Part shown: positions 10,200-21,061 of the stretch, in pieces | Position numbering within the stretch: position 1 is the first letter of the stretch | How the letters are laid out: every line of letters begins with the position of its first letter | Assembly: GCF_049243985.1 (NCBI RefSeq) | Contig: NC_135373.1 | Location: 93,615,213 to 93,679,212, forward strand | DNA: 64,000 bases | Source: Paroedura picta | Lineage: Eukaryota; Chordata; Lepidosauria; Squamata; Gekkonidae | Direction of reading: 5' to 3' | Made by a program: the position numbers and the translations under genes | The notes under the pieces: model-generated | Seen by the model: the letters and a program-made list of their open reading frames with translations, nothing else | The model's database searches: none | What the model was told of the DNA's origin: nothing

Positions 10200-11770
10200 A
10201 TGCTTTTTGTAGCTGCCGCTGCTACTGAGCCAAGTTTGTTGCTCTTAGTTGAAGCTCCTCCCCGGGGGTGCAGAACAGGAAGAGGTGGAGGTCAGAAGGA
10301 GCTGCTGGAGTTCCTTGGTGTGTGTGTATGAGCGAAGTTACCGTTACCATTTTACTATGTGTGCGTGTCTTATGTTACAGCAATGCTGCACACCAGTGGC
10401 CAGAGAGAGGGGAGAAGGGAGGAAAAGCCTGTTTACACAGACTGCAAACCGCCTGGGGAATAATGCAGGAAAGGAAGTGAGCCGGCTCTCTGTCTGACTG
10501 CTCCAACTTCCTGCTCTCGCTCTCTTGCTCTCTTTCGCGCACACACACACACACACACCAACCAAGGGGGGAAAAGAGAGAGACCGAAAGAAACAAGGGG
10601 GAGAAAAATCAGGATCTCGTTACAAGAGCAACGCAGCGCTTTCGAAGACTGTCAGCATGGAAAGCCGGGGAATTTTATTCCGTTCCCTTTAAAACTGCAC
10701 GGAGAGCTTGGAAAAGCCCACCACACTCTGGGTACGTAGCTCGAAAGTTGCACCGAGTTGGCAGGAAAGGGGCGCGGGGGAGACAGGTGGGAGCTGGAGA
10801 GAGCGGGGCAAAGCGCCCGGGGCTGGACTGCGGGCTGCTCCCGGCCGCTCCGTCGTTGCCTTTCTCGATCCGGGGCGAAAGAGACGCCCAGGCGGGATCC
10901 CTGCCTCATTGCGAAGAGGCGCCGAGGGAGGGAGGGAGGGAGGGGGCCCGAGTGGCCGCAGGACCTGAAGTGCCATCTGGCAGCGGGGGCGGGGAGTGTG
11001 ATGCGTGAGGGAGCGAAGGCGGCGGGGGGGGGGGAGGCCACTGTCTGGCCCGGAGCACCGGGAGAGGGAAGGAGGCTTGGCGTGGCGGTGGGGACCCGGG
11101 AAGCAGCCCGCCAGCGACCATGGAGGAAGGGTGCGGGGAGCATTTGGTCAAAAGGGGAAGTCAAGAAGGAGGGGGTCCCCTGGGGTGGGGGAGGAGGAGG
11201 ACGGGTGTGGGGAGAAAGGGCGAGCATGGCGTGCCCCACAATGGGAGGACTCTGGGATATTCTTTTGTGGGGAATAGGCTGGGTCGGACTCCTGACTGGA
11301 GAGGCGGGGAGGGAGGGTCGCCTGGTATTGGGGGACCATCGCTTTTGGGAAGTGGGGCAGCCGGTGACAGGCTGGGGCTGGGGCTGGGGGGAGAAGGGAG
11401 TGCTTCAGTCAGGAGGAGCGACGTCGCGACAGAGCGCACCGCATTTTGCCACATGAATGCGCGCGCGCGCGCGCGCCTCCGTGCGTGCCCCTAGCCTGGG
11501 GGAGAACCCCCGCGCAAACAGCCACATGGGTCGTTTTAGTGCAACAATGACTGGATCTCTGCAGACGGAGTGGGGGAGAGGACGACGACGACTCCTTCGG
11601 ATTGCACTGGAGAGGAACGCCAAGAGTTTGCTGAGGGGTCGTGCAAACTGTTGGGGGCTGGAAGAAGAGGAAGAAACGGCCGAGGGGGCCTTGGAGGAAG
11701 GGAGGGCAGCGTTGGGAGAGTTTCTGGCTTGTCTGGAAACAGCAAGACTAATTGCCATGCGCTTCCGGTT
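10200..11770 (+). promoter_or_regulatory. ELK3: ELK3 CpG island, promoter and probable non-coding exon 1
   Basis: CpG density and GC content rise sharply from about 10.6 to 11.75 kb, in contrast to the AT-rich flanks. This is the only CpG-rich segment upstream of the ELK3 coding exons that is not an evident repeat, so I infer it holds the transcription start and the 5' UTR exon. No TATA box at a sensible place is seen, as expected for a CpG-island promoter. Candidate splice donors include GG|GTACGT near 10730 and AG|GTGGGA near 10785; I cannot choose between them. The island contains a (CA)n run at about 10541-10558 and a GCGCGC run at 11459-11477. The many open frames in it (for example 10758-11456) are GC-driven and show no family motif. 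Confidence 0.7.
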
Positions 11771-14700
11771 TGAAACTGGCAGCAGACAACATCTTGAAAA
11801 TGAGTCACTGCAGCTCACAAAGAAACTCTGTGGTTTTCTCCTTCTCAGGTTTATGTATTTGCTCTTTTACAGTTTCCTTTGTAGTCTTCAGAGAAGGGGA
11901 GGGAAAGAGTTTCCCCTCACTCTCACCCTTTACCTTCACCACCTCCTCCTCCCCAGACCATTTTTATACTTTATACCATCAGCTCCGAAAAGAGAACGGA
12001 GAAGAAGGGGGAAAAAACCCAAAACTTGAGAGTTGTTTTTGGATCTGACTTTGCTGAAGGTTAGAAGGACTCTGATGCTGCAGAAGGAAAAAGTTCCTTG
12101 AATTTTCCATTGGCTTCAGGAAGAGAGCCCATTTAGTCATGGCTAAGTAATGTCTGCACACACCAACTAATCTCATTAGGAGTTTCCGTTTCCTAACACA
12201 GGAGGGTTTTGTGAAGCCCTCTTAGCTTTTCTACCACTACTGTTGCTAGCAAGACAAGCTACATCTTTATTTAGTTGACGGGGGTGGGATCAAGTTAATT
12301 TAATGCAGCATCTTTTTGGTAACGTGTCTTGAATGACTTTCAATGAAAACTAGAGAGCACAAAGGTTTCACTTTTCTTAACATAATAACTTTTTGCTTTT
12401 AAAAACTGTTTGTTTTACAACTTTGGGGTACGAAGATAATTTCACATTTCCTTATGAGGAAATAACTGTGAAATGACAAAAGATCTCAAGGATGAATGGA
12501 TAGCTGTTCGGTATCTTATTCTTCCCCCTTCCTTCTGCTTTAGTACACAGAAGATTACAAAATGCATATCAGAAACAAATAGAGTTAATTACATTTATCC
12601 AGATGGTTCATTTTTAACAAATGTGTGGAATTTTGTGTATTTAAAAGCCAGTAACTGGAAGCACCTCTGATCTAGGACAAAATACGGATTGCACATTCCC
12701 AGGTATCTAACAACACAGGATCATGGTATAAATAACGGGAAACAAACAAACATTCACTGTGATTATTGGCTCCTATATTTTATAATAATTACAGATAAAT
12801 TATATATGTTCCTTACATATTGATTAGACAATTGATGAGGATATCACAATGGTCAATGTGATTCTGTAAACTGAAATTTATGAAAATCCTTCTCTTATGA
12901 AACTGGAACAGCTAATATAATGAGGTGAAAACAAGCAGACAAGAGTCCTTGCTTTGTAATTTTGTAGAGGAGCAGACTAATAAATTATAGACAAGACACA
13001 ACTGTGGATAAGCCAGAAGTAGATAAGATAAACATAACGTGTGATCTTCAGCTGACGTTGAACCCCACTATATTAATCCTTTGTGTCCTTTGAGACTATA
13101 GTTCCACTTTTATCTGCTTCTTTGAGTATAATGGATTCATCCCCAGCCAAATTCTCCAGTTTTTATGTTCCCAAATTGAAAAAAAATATTCCATACATAT
13201 TTAAAAGAATTTTCAAGTCTGATTAATCAAACAACTAATTGTTCAAATACTTGTATGGAATGGTTATTCGAAACAAGTGCAGACATTGATTCTGAACTAC
13301 GTGGTGTTTTTTGAATTGTAGTGATCCTGGGTAATTCTGGTGGGATATCTCCTGCGGAAGACCTATTAAGAATAACCTCTGAAGATAAACTGTGAAACAG
13401 GCTGACATCTATGCTTGTTGCTTATCCCCAGTTGTTGGCTTCTCTATAATGTATTAGTGTACTTGTCTACAGGATTACTAAACTAAGAGTCTTGTCCACT
13501 TGTTTTCGGCTCATTATATCAGCTGATCTAGAATTTTATAAGACTTAAGTTTGTTACAGGGCCACATTGACAGTTGTGATATCATTGCCCGATCAGTATG
13601 TAAGGGTCATTTATTATTAATAATGAGTTTAAAATATGGGAGCCATTAATCACAGTGATTGTTTCATTCCCAGGTGTCCATCAGCTTTGTAGATGGCAAG
13701 CAGTATGGTTCTAAGTAGTTACATGTTTCGGAATCTGTGGAAATCATTGGGTTCAGAAGGGTATAATTCTGAAGGTGACCATACATCTTGAAATTTTTCT
13801 AGCTAGAGCTGTATTATTGCTCAAATACCCTGTACAGGATAAAGACCAATTTGAGCTATATCATCACTCTGTGTGTGTGTATGTATTTTAATAGGTATTG
13901 GCAGGTTGAACTTTTATTGTTACCTTGTTGCCTGCCATAAATCTCCAATGGAGTGAGTAGAAATAGTCCTAGCCCTACCCTTTCTTCTGGAGTTCCATCT
14001 GGTTCCAGTGACTGGGAAAACTTTTTTCCAAATACACGTGTTGTACTGACAGCTTCATTCCCAGTAAGAGGAACTTTCATCAGGGCGTTTGTGACCTCAC
14101 AGACTGAGTGTTGTAATATGTTGAGGGCTACCTACAAATACATTTGGGAAACCTACAAAGACTTTTGGAGAATTACTAAAGCCTTCAGTAATGAGAAGTT
14201 ATGACTGTATTTAGCTGGCCCTTCAGCATCTGTGCTTGGCTTTAGTCCGCTTTAAGTAGTGATTTTTTAGACAAGTCCTCTGTAATTTAAGCATGCCTTC
14301 TTCAGTCTGCTGAAGTGCTCCTGCTGAGATTTTGCCGGTCACTAAAGTTTAGTCAGTGGTGGAATGGAACTGGAACTTTTTACTCTAATGAACCCAACAC
14401 ATGGAAGCATCCTGCCAAAGACATCCTGTAGGATATGCCTAGGATTTTGAATTTGCACTGTCCAAATAAAATTTTTGTCCAAATCAAATTAAAATATCAG
14501 TGTCATATTTTGTTGGTGATATGTCAATTTGCTCAAATTCAGAATTTAGAAAGATTTGCATTAAGCAGATTATAATTTATTGTTGAGCTTTTGCTTACTT
14601 TTCCTTGCTACTTCCTTTCTCAGACAAAGCTACTCTTTTGTATGAGTATCATGGAATATAGGTATTAAAATGGTGGGAAGTGTAAGAATGTGTGCCTCAA

Positions 14701-15480
14701 AACAGGAGTTTTCTCTGGTTTTTCTGCAGTATGTGAGCCTGGCTTTTCCAAACTTCTCATTGCACAGGAGGCAGGTACATTGGGACACAGCAGAATTGGC
14801 TCCAGATTCTACCACTGATACAATTTTCAGTTCTCCACTTCCATATACCACTGAATAGTCTCTTTCTTAGAAATTGTTTCTGTGTACCACTTGTACAGCT
14901 AGGCATTAAAATACATTTGGGGCTTTATGTTTATGAAAGCAATCTGTTTATAAGTTGATTTTCTGCAAACTGGGAAAACTGATTTCTTGTAAACTGTGCC
15001 CAGGAGAGAGTATTATACAACAGTTAAAATACTGTGAATGCACTTCTGCAGTGCTCCCTATCCTGTTTTTATGTGTGCTGTACATACCCTAATGCACACA
15101 CCACAGAGCTCAAGAAAGCATGAGCTTTATAGGGAAATTCTGGTTTGGGGCTCTAAGTCTTGTTCATGTCAGTGCTGGGATTTGTCTGAATACCGGTGGG
15201 TGGTCCTTGGAATTTGAACACTTGCTTATATTAAGACTGCAATCCAAACTTTGAATACTTACAGGGAGCTTTTCAAGTAGCTCCTCTTTGTGCTGTCAGT
15301 AGTCCGCAGTACACGAAGTAAGTTACTTGAATTTGTTTTAACCTGTGGTTGATGCACTGCATATAACAAAACCATCTAGAAATCAGTATTAGCAGCTCTG
15401 GAAGTTGCTGTTGTGGTACAGACATTACAAATGTAATAAGAAATGTTTGGATACATCATCATCTTGACACAGCGTGCCGC
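11771..15480. other. ELK3: ELK3 intron 1, proximal part, unique-looking
   Basis: Presumed intron, AT-rich, with no exon-like frame and no named repeat. Short conserved enhancers could lie here but cannot be seen without alignment. Confidence 0.5.
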
Positions 15481-15812
15481 TGTTCTTCATAACTGACTAA
15501 GGGGTAGGTGGGCGGAGAGTGGGCGGGGCCAGACCGATTGGCCCCTCACCTGGACAGACAAGAGCTCTAGCCAGAAGTTTGCAGTGGATCAGCCCGGGCG
15601 GCAGAGGGTGGGTGGGGGAGGCTTCCCTGCGGGCCTCGAGGATGTGCTGGGCCTGCTCTGGGGCCCGCAGGGAAGCCGGGGACTCGTTGGGAAGGGGGGC
15701 AGCCGGGAGGGGGGTGTCCCTACACGGGGGGCCCGGGGGTGCGGGGGCTGCCAGCGTGGGCTCCCCTTTCAAAGCCTGCTCTTACAAGTGGGCTTTGAAG
15801 CCTAGTTCTAAT
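15470..15812 (+). repeat. GC-rich island within intron 1, probable repeat
   Basis: An abrupt 300-bp GC-rich block in AT-rich intron, with GGTGGGCGG/GGGCGGGGCC motifs. It ends with a hairpin, TTCAAAGCC (15768-15776) pairing with GGCTTTGAA (15791-15799), followed directly by GCCTAGTT. A terminal hairpin plus CTAG-T is Helitron-like, but the left end is not convincing. The 166-codon frame starting at 15519 runs out of the block into AT-rich DNA and has no signature. Confidence 0.35.
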
Positions 15813-16197
15813 ATAAATGCAATTTTAATATGTGTGGGCCCATGTCTTTATGGCAGTTCTAAAAGTTTTACTCTTCCAATGAGATATAAATTGCCTGGTT
15901 TCAAAATTTTCTCAAGTCATTTTTGTGTGTTTGGCTTTTCAGGCCTGTGGCATAGGACTGTGCAGTTTCTCCACCTTTATTTTTTGTGCCTTAATAATAA
16001 CTTCAAAAGACAATTTTGATCCTTTTGTATGAATTCTGACTACCTCAGGTCTGAATACTCGCAAAAGCTTCTGCTAGAAACATACATATGATCAAGTAGC
16101 ATATTAGTAACAGTAATTTTATAATTTAAGTGAAAGGAATATACTTATGGTAAACAGAAGTGTTTGTATACTATACATCTAAGGGAATGACTGGGGA

Positions 16198-16310
16198 AGG
16201 CACTGGCAAACCACCCCGTATTGAGTCTGCCAAGAAAACGCTAGAGGGCGTCACCCCAAGGGTCAGACATGACTCGGTGCTTGCACAGGGGATACCTTTA
16301 CCTTTACCTT
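16198..16310 (+). mobile_element. 5'-truncated Sauria-type SINE (tail only)
   Basis: Only the BovB-like 3' part 'GACTGGGGAAGGCACTGGCA' through (CCTTTA)n is present. It is flanked by AAGGGAAT at 16191-16198 and again right after the tail at 16312-16319. Truncation at the body rather than at the tRNA head shows incomplete reverse transcription. Confidence 0.8.
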
Positions 16311-16319
16311 TAAGGGAAT

Positions 16320-17410
16320 ATTAACTAAATAGGTTTTGGAAAAGCACCTCATTATTCAGAAGTTGAAAGGATTTTTTTTGTCTCTGGTAAACTTGAGATT
16401 GAAAGGATGGGACAATCCTAACTCTCTTTCTAAGAGAGCTGACATTACAAAGCAATTCAGATTACATATTAATTATGGTCAACACCAGGACTTTTGATTA
16501 GACATGTGCTGGGCATTCTCCAATGGGAACTTAATTGTCAGGAGTCTCTGAACCTTATTCAGATCAGAACAATGGTGTACAGGGAGAAGAAGCTCCAGTG
16601 CCTCTTGCAATGTTTTGTAACCTGAAATATTCTTTGTGGGGCTGTTAGCTGCACCATTTAGAACACTTGTATGTACTGATGGTCTATATAAAGTTTCCCT
16701 ACGGGGGCAAACAGTAGCTTCTTGGGCTGTTTCAGGTTGGGAAAATGTGCAGGGGGAAGGCAGAAGCCCCCTGTCCCAGTGTGTCATAGTCTTGATCTGA
16801 ATCACTTTTGCACATACCTGAGAATTAAGTTCCTGTTTGAAAATTCCAAGAACATGTTTTCTGAAAGTCTTCATAGTGACCATGGCGACTTGTAACATGT
16901 GAACCAATCCTCAGTCATTAGTTAGGAGAGGTAGATAGAGAAGAGAACACAGGAGAGTCCCTCCCTCACAAATGATGCATGCTCTTTTGTGGAAAGGGAA
17001 AATTTTAATAACTGAAATTTGCCAGAGCCTAAATTTCAGTAAGTGGCAATATTGATACCATGCCTCTGATTTTCAAGAGTTGGTAATTTGACTAGTATAT
17101 TTTAGAAGGGATTATAATCAGTGAAATTTATACTTGGTTCTACAGAAAAAGAACAGCCCATAGAATGTTGAGTTGAACTTTCCTGTTTGAATTATATAGA
17201 TAAAGTATATTTCCATACATTTCCATACCATAATTCTGTTGAAATAGGCAACAAGCTTTGTAGCTCATTGGTGAACCCTGAACCACTGGAAAGCCTATTG
17301 AACCTTTATCTGACTTTGGAAATTTTACTATACACATTTTTTATAGTCTGTCTTTGCATCTACAAAGGCTAGACTTTTAAAAATGAGATAGGAGGTTCTC
17401 AGTATGCTGA
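16320..17410. other. ELK3 intron 1, nothing recognised
   Basis: A 142-codon minus-strand frame at 16479-16907 has no domain I recognise and no splice or conservation argument in its favour. I leave it out as a gene. Confidence 0.4.
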
Positions 17411-17419
17411 ATTTTAAAG

Positions 17420-18075
17420 TCAATAATAATGATGTGGAAACACCCCCCGCCCAGTTATAGCTTCCCAAATTACCACCAAGGCTGTTCCTTTATAAGTTTG
17501 TATAGGGCTAGTAAAGTGTCCCTGTTTACTGCATCTCACCTTAAGAACAGTTCCCTCATGCAAAGCCTGAATAAGGAATAGAAGTCTATGTTTAATGGTT
17601 GTAAATGCTAACTTTTCGCATAAGTGTATTCTTGAAATAGAATAAAAAGCTGCCTTAAGGTCTACAAATGCAGCAAAAAGAGTGAGGGGATTAGTAGAAG
17701 CATATTTTTCAATGAAGTGTTGCATAGTCAAACAGTGAGTTGAGCCTCCTTTTCTAAAACCCGCTTGTTCCAGGCCAATTAGATCCTCCTGCTTCAACCA
17801 AGTGGAGAATTTATTCAGCAGACCTCTGGCATATAATTTGCTGGGTATGCTGAGTAGGCCAATGGATCTATAGCTTGAAGGCTTGGCTCTACTCCCTTTT
17901 TTGTAGAATGGGACTACAGTCTCCCAGTCCTTAGGGAATTGGCCGGTTAAATCAATTAAGGTGAAAAGAGAGGCTAAGAGGATAATCCAACATTCTGAGT
18001 TGTTCTTCAAAAACTCTAGGGGGATACCATCCAACCCAGGGGCCTTACTGTTTTAAAGTTTATCAATAAGAGACC
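17420..18075 (-). repeat. Non-LTR retrotransposon reverse transcriptase fragment
   Basis: The minus strand encodes a reverse transcriptase N-terminal half: 'DGIPLEFLKN', then 'PKDWETVVPFYKKGSR', 'SYRSIGLLSIPSKLYARGLL', 'EQAGFRKGGSTHCL' and 'LFAAFVDLKAAFYSIS' (RT blocks 1 to 3, with the catalytic-block FVDLKAAF). After 'SPIQTYKGTALVV' it degenerates, and the YADD block is missing. The spelling 'LLSIPSKLYA' is closest to R4/Dong-like or related squamate LINEs, but the clade is uncertain. The copy is truncated at both ends. Confidence 0.75.
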
Positions 18076-18078
18076 TGG

Positions 18079-18724
18079 GCTGATTTTGCACTTATTCCCC
18101 TACCCCAGTCGATCCTGCTGAATTCAGATTGATTTGGACCTGGGTATTTCTCCACCCCCCCCCCCCAATTGAAATAGAAAGCCTTCTGAACTTAATTGGG
18201 GAAGCTCAGAGTGGGGAGAGTGGTGGTCATGAACCTGAACTACCTTTCCTGAACTGGTGAGAGGGGTTGTCAGGTGAAGTCCAGCCAGCATTAGTGCTTT
18301 ATTTCTTCTCTTTTGACTCCTGAGCCAGCAGCAGCCTTTCAAATCTCTGCTGAGAGATGTGTGGGCTTCTGGAGCACAGTCATTTAGCAGGGAGGGAAGC
18401 CTTGCAACTGGGAACCAGGAAGTCTTTGAACTGATGCCCTGGTCAATCAAGAAAGACTGCTTTGCTACATGAGCGCTGTAGGCATGGAGCAGTAAGTTAA
18501 TTCACCAAAAGCAGAAATCTACACTTATACTGGTGGCAGTTTTCAAATATCAAGGCTTAGACCCACTCCTGGATATTTTGGGGAAAAGGTAGGGTCACTG
18601 TGGATCAATCATGCATGTTGCAGAGGGGAAATTTAAAGTGCCCAAAATCTAAATGGAAATCGAATTCAGTGTAGATGGAAAGTATTTATTGGGGCTGGGA
18701 GTGGATAAATAGTCCCATGCAGAC
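18079..18724 (+). repeat. 600-bp interspersed repeat, copy A (probable Harbinger-like DNA transposon)
   Basis: It aligns over its whole length with 57775-58384. Shared blocks include 'GAATTCAGATTGATTT', 'GTCAGGTGAAGTCCAGCCAG', 'TTTATTTCTTCTCTTTTGAC' and 'GAACCAGGAAGTCTTTGAAC'. The ends GATTTTGCAC and (reversed) TCTGCATGGG are weakly inverted, hinting at a DNA transposon. This copy keeps about 42 bp near 18492-18535 that copy B lacks. No protein frame. Confidence 0.65.
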
Positions 18725-18914
18725 TCAACCCTGATCTCACCATGGGGAACTCGATACCACTCCAGCAAGCCCTCTAAAGATGATATAGTGGGGGACCAAA
18801 GACTATACACAAATTTGGAAATTGAATTTCTTGATCAGAATTCATAGTTTCTGGTTACAGGGAATCTCTGAGCCTTTCATACATTAAATATTTAAGTCTG
18901 GATTACTAATGCAT

Positions 18915-19451
18915 TACAAAAAGATGCTTGCTTCTGGGAAGGAAACCTATGGCAAACCTAGACAGCATCCTAAAAAGCAGAGACATCATCCTGCCAACTA
19001 AAATGCGTCCAGTCAAGGCTATGGTCTTTCCAGTTGTAATGTATGGCTGCGAAAGTTGGACCATATGGAAGAATTGAGGCTTTTGAACTCTGGTGCTAGA
19101 GAAGACTCTTGCGAGTCCCTTGGACTGCAAGGCGAACAAACTGGTCAGTCCTAGAGGAGATCAGCCCGGACTGCTCCATAGAAGGCCAGATCCTGAAGAT
19201 GAAACTCAAATACTTTGGCCACCTCATGAGAAGGAAGGACTCCCTGGAGACGAGCGATTGCTGGGAGCGATTGAGGGCAAAAGAAGAAGAGGATGATAGA
19301 GAATGAGGTGGCTGGATGGAATCACTTAAGCAGTCAGTGTGAGCTTAAATGGACTCCGGGGAATGGTAGAGGACTCCGGGGAAGCCCTGGAGGATCATTG
19401 TCCATGGGGCCGTGATGGGTCAGACATGACTTTGCAACTAACAACAACAAC
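18915..19451 (+). mobile_element. 5'-truncated RTE/BovB LINE, 3' end
   Basis: The segment encodes the C-terminal region of BovB ORF2: 'LWCWRRLLRVPWTARRTN', then 'LKMKLKYFGHLMRRKDSLET' and 'EGKRRRG', split across two frames by a frameshift. It ends in (ACA)n. An 11-bp perfect target site duplication, TACTAATGCAT, lies at 18904-18914 and 19452-19462. BovB is abundant in squamates and supplies the SINE tails seen elsewhere in the window. Confidence 0.88.
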
Positions 19452-19650
19452 TACTAATGCATATTGAATTGGGACTAGAATCCATTGATTTTAGTGAATT
19501 TATTTCCAAGAATATATTCTTATAATCTGGAGAAACAAAAGTAAACGGCTGCTACTTTCAAAGTATTCCACATATACTATCCACATAATTTGTAAAAGAT
19601 TCTGATCTGACACACATAATTTCTGACTAGTAGGTCATCATTATCTACAG

Positions 19651-20025
19651 CAGGGATTCCCAACCAGGGGTACATATGGAAGGGATCTGTGGCTATTCCT
19701 GTCCTGCCTTAAAGGACTCAGCAACAAGTAAGGGAAGCCTACTTCCATTGCTGCTGCTGCTCCTCCTCCTGAGCATGAGTGAGTTCTCATGGTTTCTGTG
19801 CCTGGGAATAGGCAGAGCCTGCACACCTACTCCTAAACCATCTCCAGTCTCTCCCCTCCTGAGTCCTCGAGACGGCCTGTTAACATGAGTGGTGATGTCA
19901 CTTCTAATGACATGTCCAGGGGATGTGGCAAGGAGGCGTGGCTAGCTGACATCACTTCCAGGGTTCCTTGAGCCTGAAAAATTATTTCAGTGGCTCCTCC
20001 ATGGTCAAAAGGTTGAAAAAGACTG
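19651..20025. mobile_element. hAT MITE, 375 bp, perfect 8-bp duplication
   Basis: The left end is CAGGGATTCCCAACC and the right end GGTTGAAAAAGACTG, inverted at 10 of 15 positions. The 8-bp target duplication ATCTACAG flanks it exactly at 19643-19650 and 20026-20033, the hallmark of hAT integration. No transposase is encoded, so it is non-autonomous. Confidence 0.85.
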
Positions 20026-20302
20026 ATCTACAGGTTTGATATATTTCATATTCTGTTCCATTTTCATATTTTATATTTCTTCCTTAAAAACACCTAAAAT
20101 ACTGTACCCATTGGAAAAAGTATATTCTTGGGTTTATTGTATTGTCACTGGTATTTTTGCCAATTTAACACCTGATAAGAAAAGAAAAATCAATTTCCAA
20201 GGATTCTGATAGGGGTAGAGGAAATACAATAACCAGATTTTGAACATAGTTCTGTTTATGATTAGATAGGGCCTAACAGAGCCAGTCATTAAAAACATGA
20301 TG

Positions 20303-20830
20303 TTACTAGTAATCAAGCCCGCTGTATGACCAATACAGCGGGCGCTAGGTACTTACAGTCTTGCGGGTCGGCGTCGTGACGGCGGGGGCTCCCTCGGGCA
20401 GCGGGGCCTCCCCCAGGCGGTGGTCTGGCGGCGGCGGCTCTCTCTGGCGGCGGCCTGATGCGGCAAGAGGCGCTTTGCGCCTCTCCCCGCGTCAGGCCGC
20501 TGGGCAGGGAGCCCCCGGCAGCTGCATTCCACGCGACTGCTGGGGCCTCCCTCGGGCGGCGGCCTGACGCGGTAAGAGGCGCTTTGCGCCTCTCGCCGTG
20601 TCAGGCCGGCGGCAAAGGAGCAACTGCGAGCCGCGCGCAGCGTGGCTCACAGTTGCTGGGGCTGGGAATCGGAGGGACCAATTGGCAGGTGCTGTGCACC
20701 TGCCGATTGGTCCCTCCGATTGTCTGTCCGGAGGAAGAGTCCAATCCGGACCCTTCCTCATCCCGGACACATCCCGCCCCAGAACCCCTTACCTTTTTAT
20801 TTAGACTGCGGCGCTGCAGGCAGTATTAAG
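20303..20830 (+). mobile_element. Hairpin-chain GC-rich element, copy 2
   Basis: Second copy of the element at 4952. It starts TTACTAGTAATCAAGC and carries the same hairpins in the same order: the terminal GCCCGCTGTAT stem, 20450-20500, 20561-20607, 20620-20656 and 20667-20721 (26-bp arms with one mismatch, 3-nt loop). It ends GGCAGTATTAAG against GGCGGTGTTTAG in copy 1. The stems are preserved while single positions differ. Copy 2 has one more 'CTCTC-GCCGC' stem unit than copy 1. Confidence 0.65.
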
Positions 20831-21061
20831 GTGTGAATGTATAAAAGACATAATGGTGGCTATGCTGTGGCCTCCACATGTGCTTAGGATCAGGATAAGT
20901 GGGTTTGGGAACTGTAATTGAATGAAGTTGATGCGTAAATGAGAGTGTTGAAATTAATTACAGTGAATGAATTACAGGGAAGGAATTATATTAATTTCTT
21001 GGATTATATAGACAAGTAGAGACCTCTGCTTGTAGTATGGCTAGTAATAGTAGCAACGTCC

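Noticed and set aside
10758-11456. 232-codon plus-strand open frame in the ELK3 CpG island
   Set aside because: Gly/Arg-rich composition forced by GC content, overlapping frames on all strands, no domain; lies where the promoter is expected.
15519-16019. 166-codon open frame in intron 1
   Set aside because: Half lies in a GC-rich repeat and half in AT-rich intron; no family motif and no splice context.
16479-16907. 142-codon minus-strand open frame
   Set aside because: No recognisable domain, no neighbouring exon-like frames; composition fits chance.
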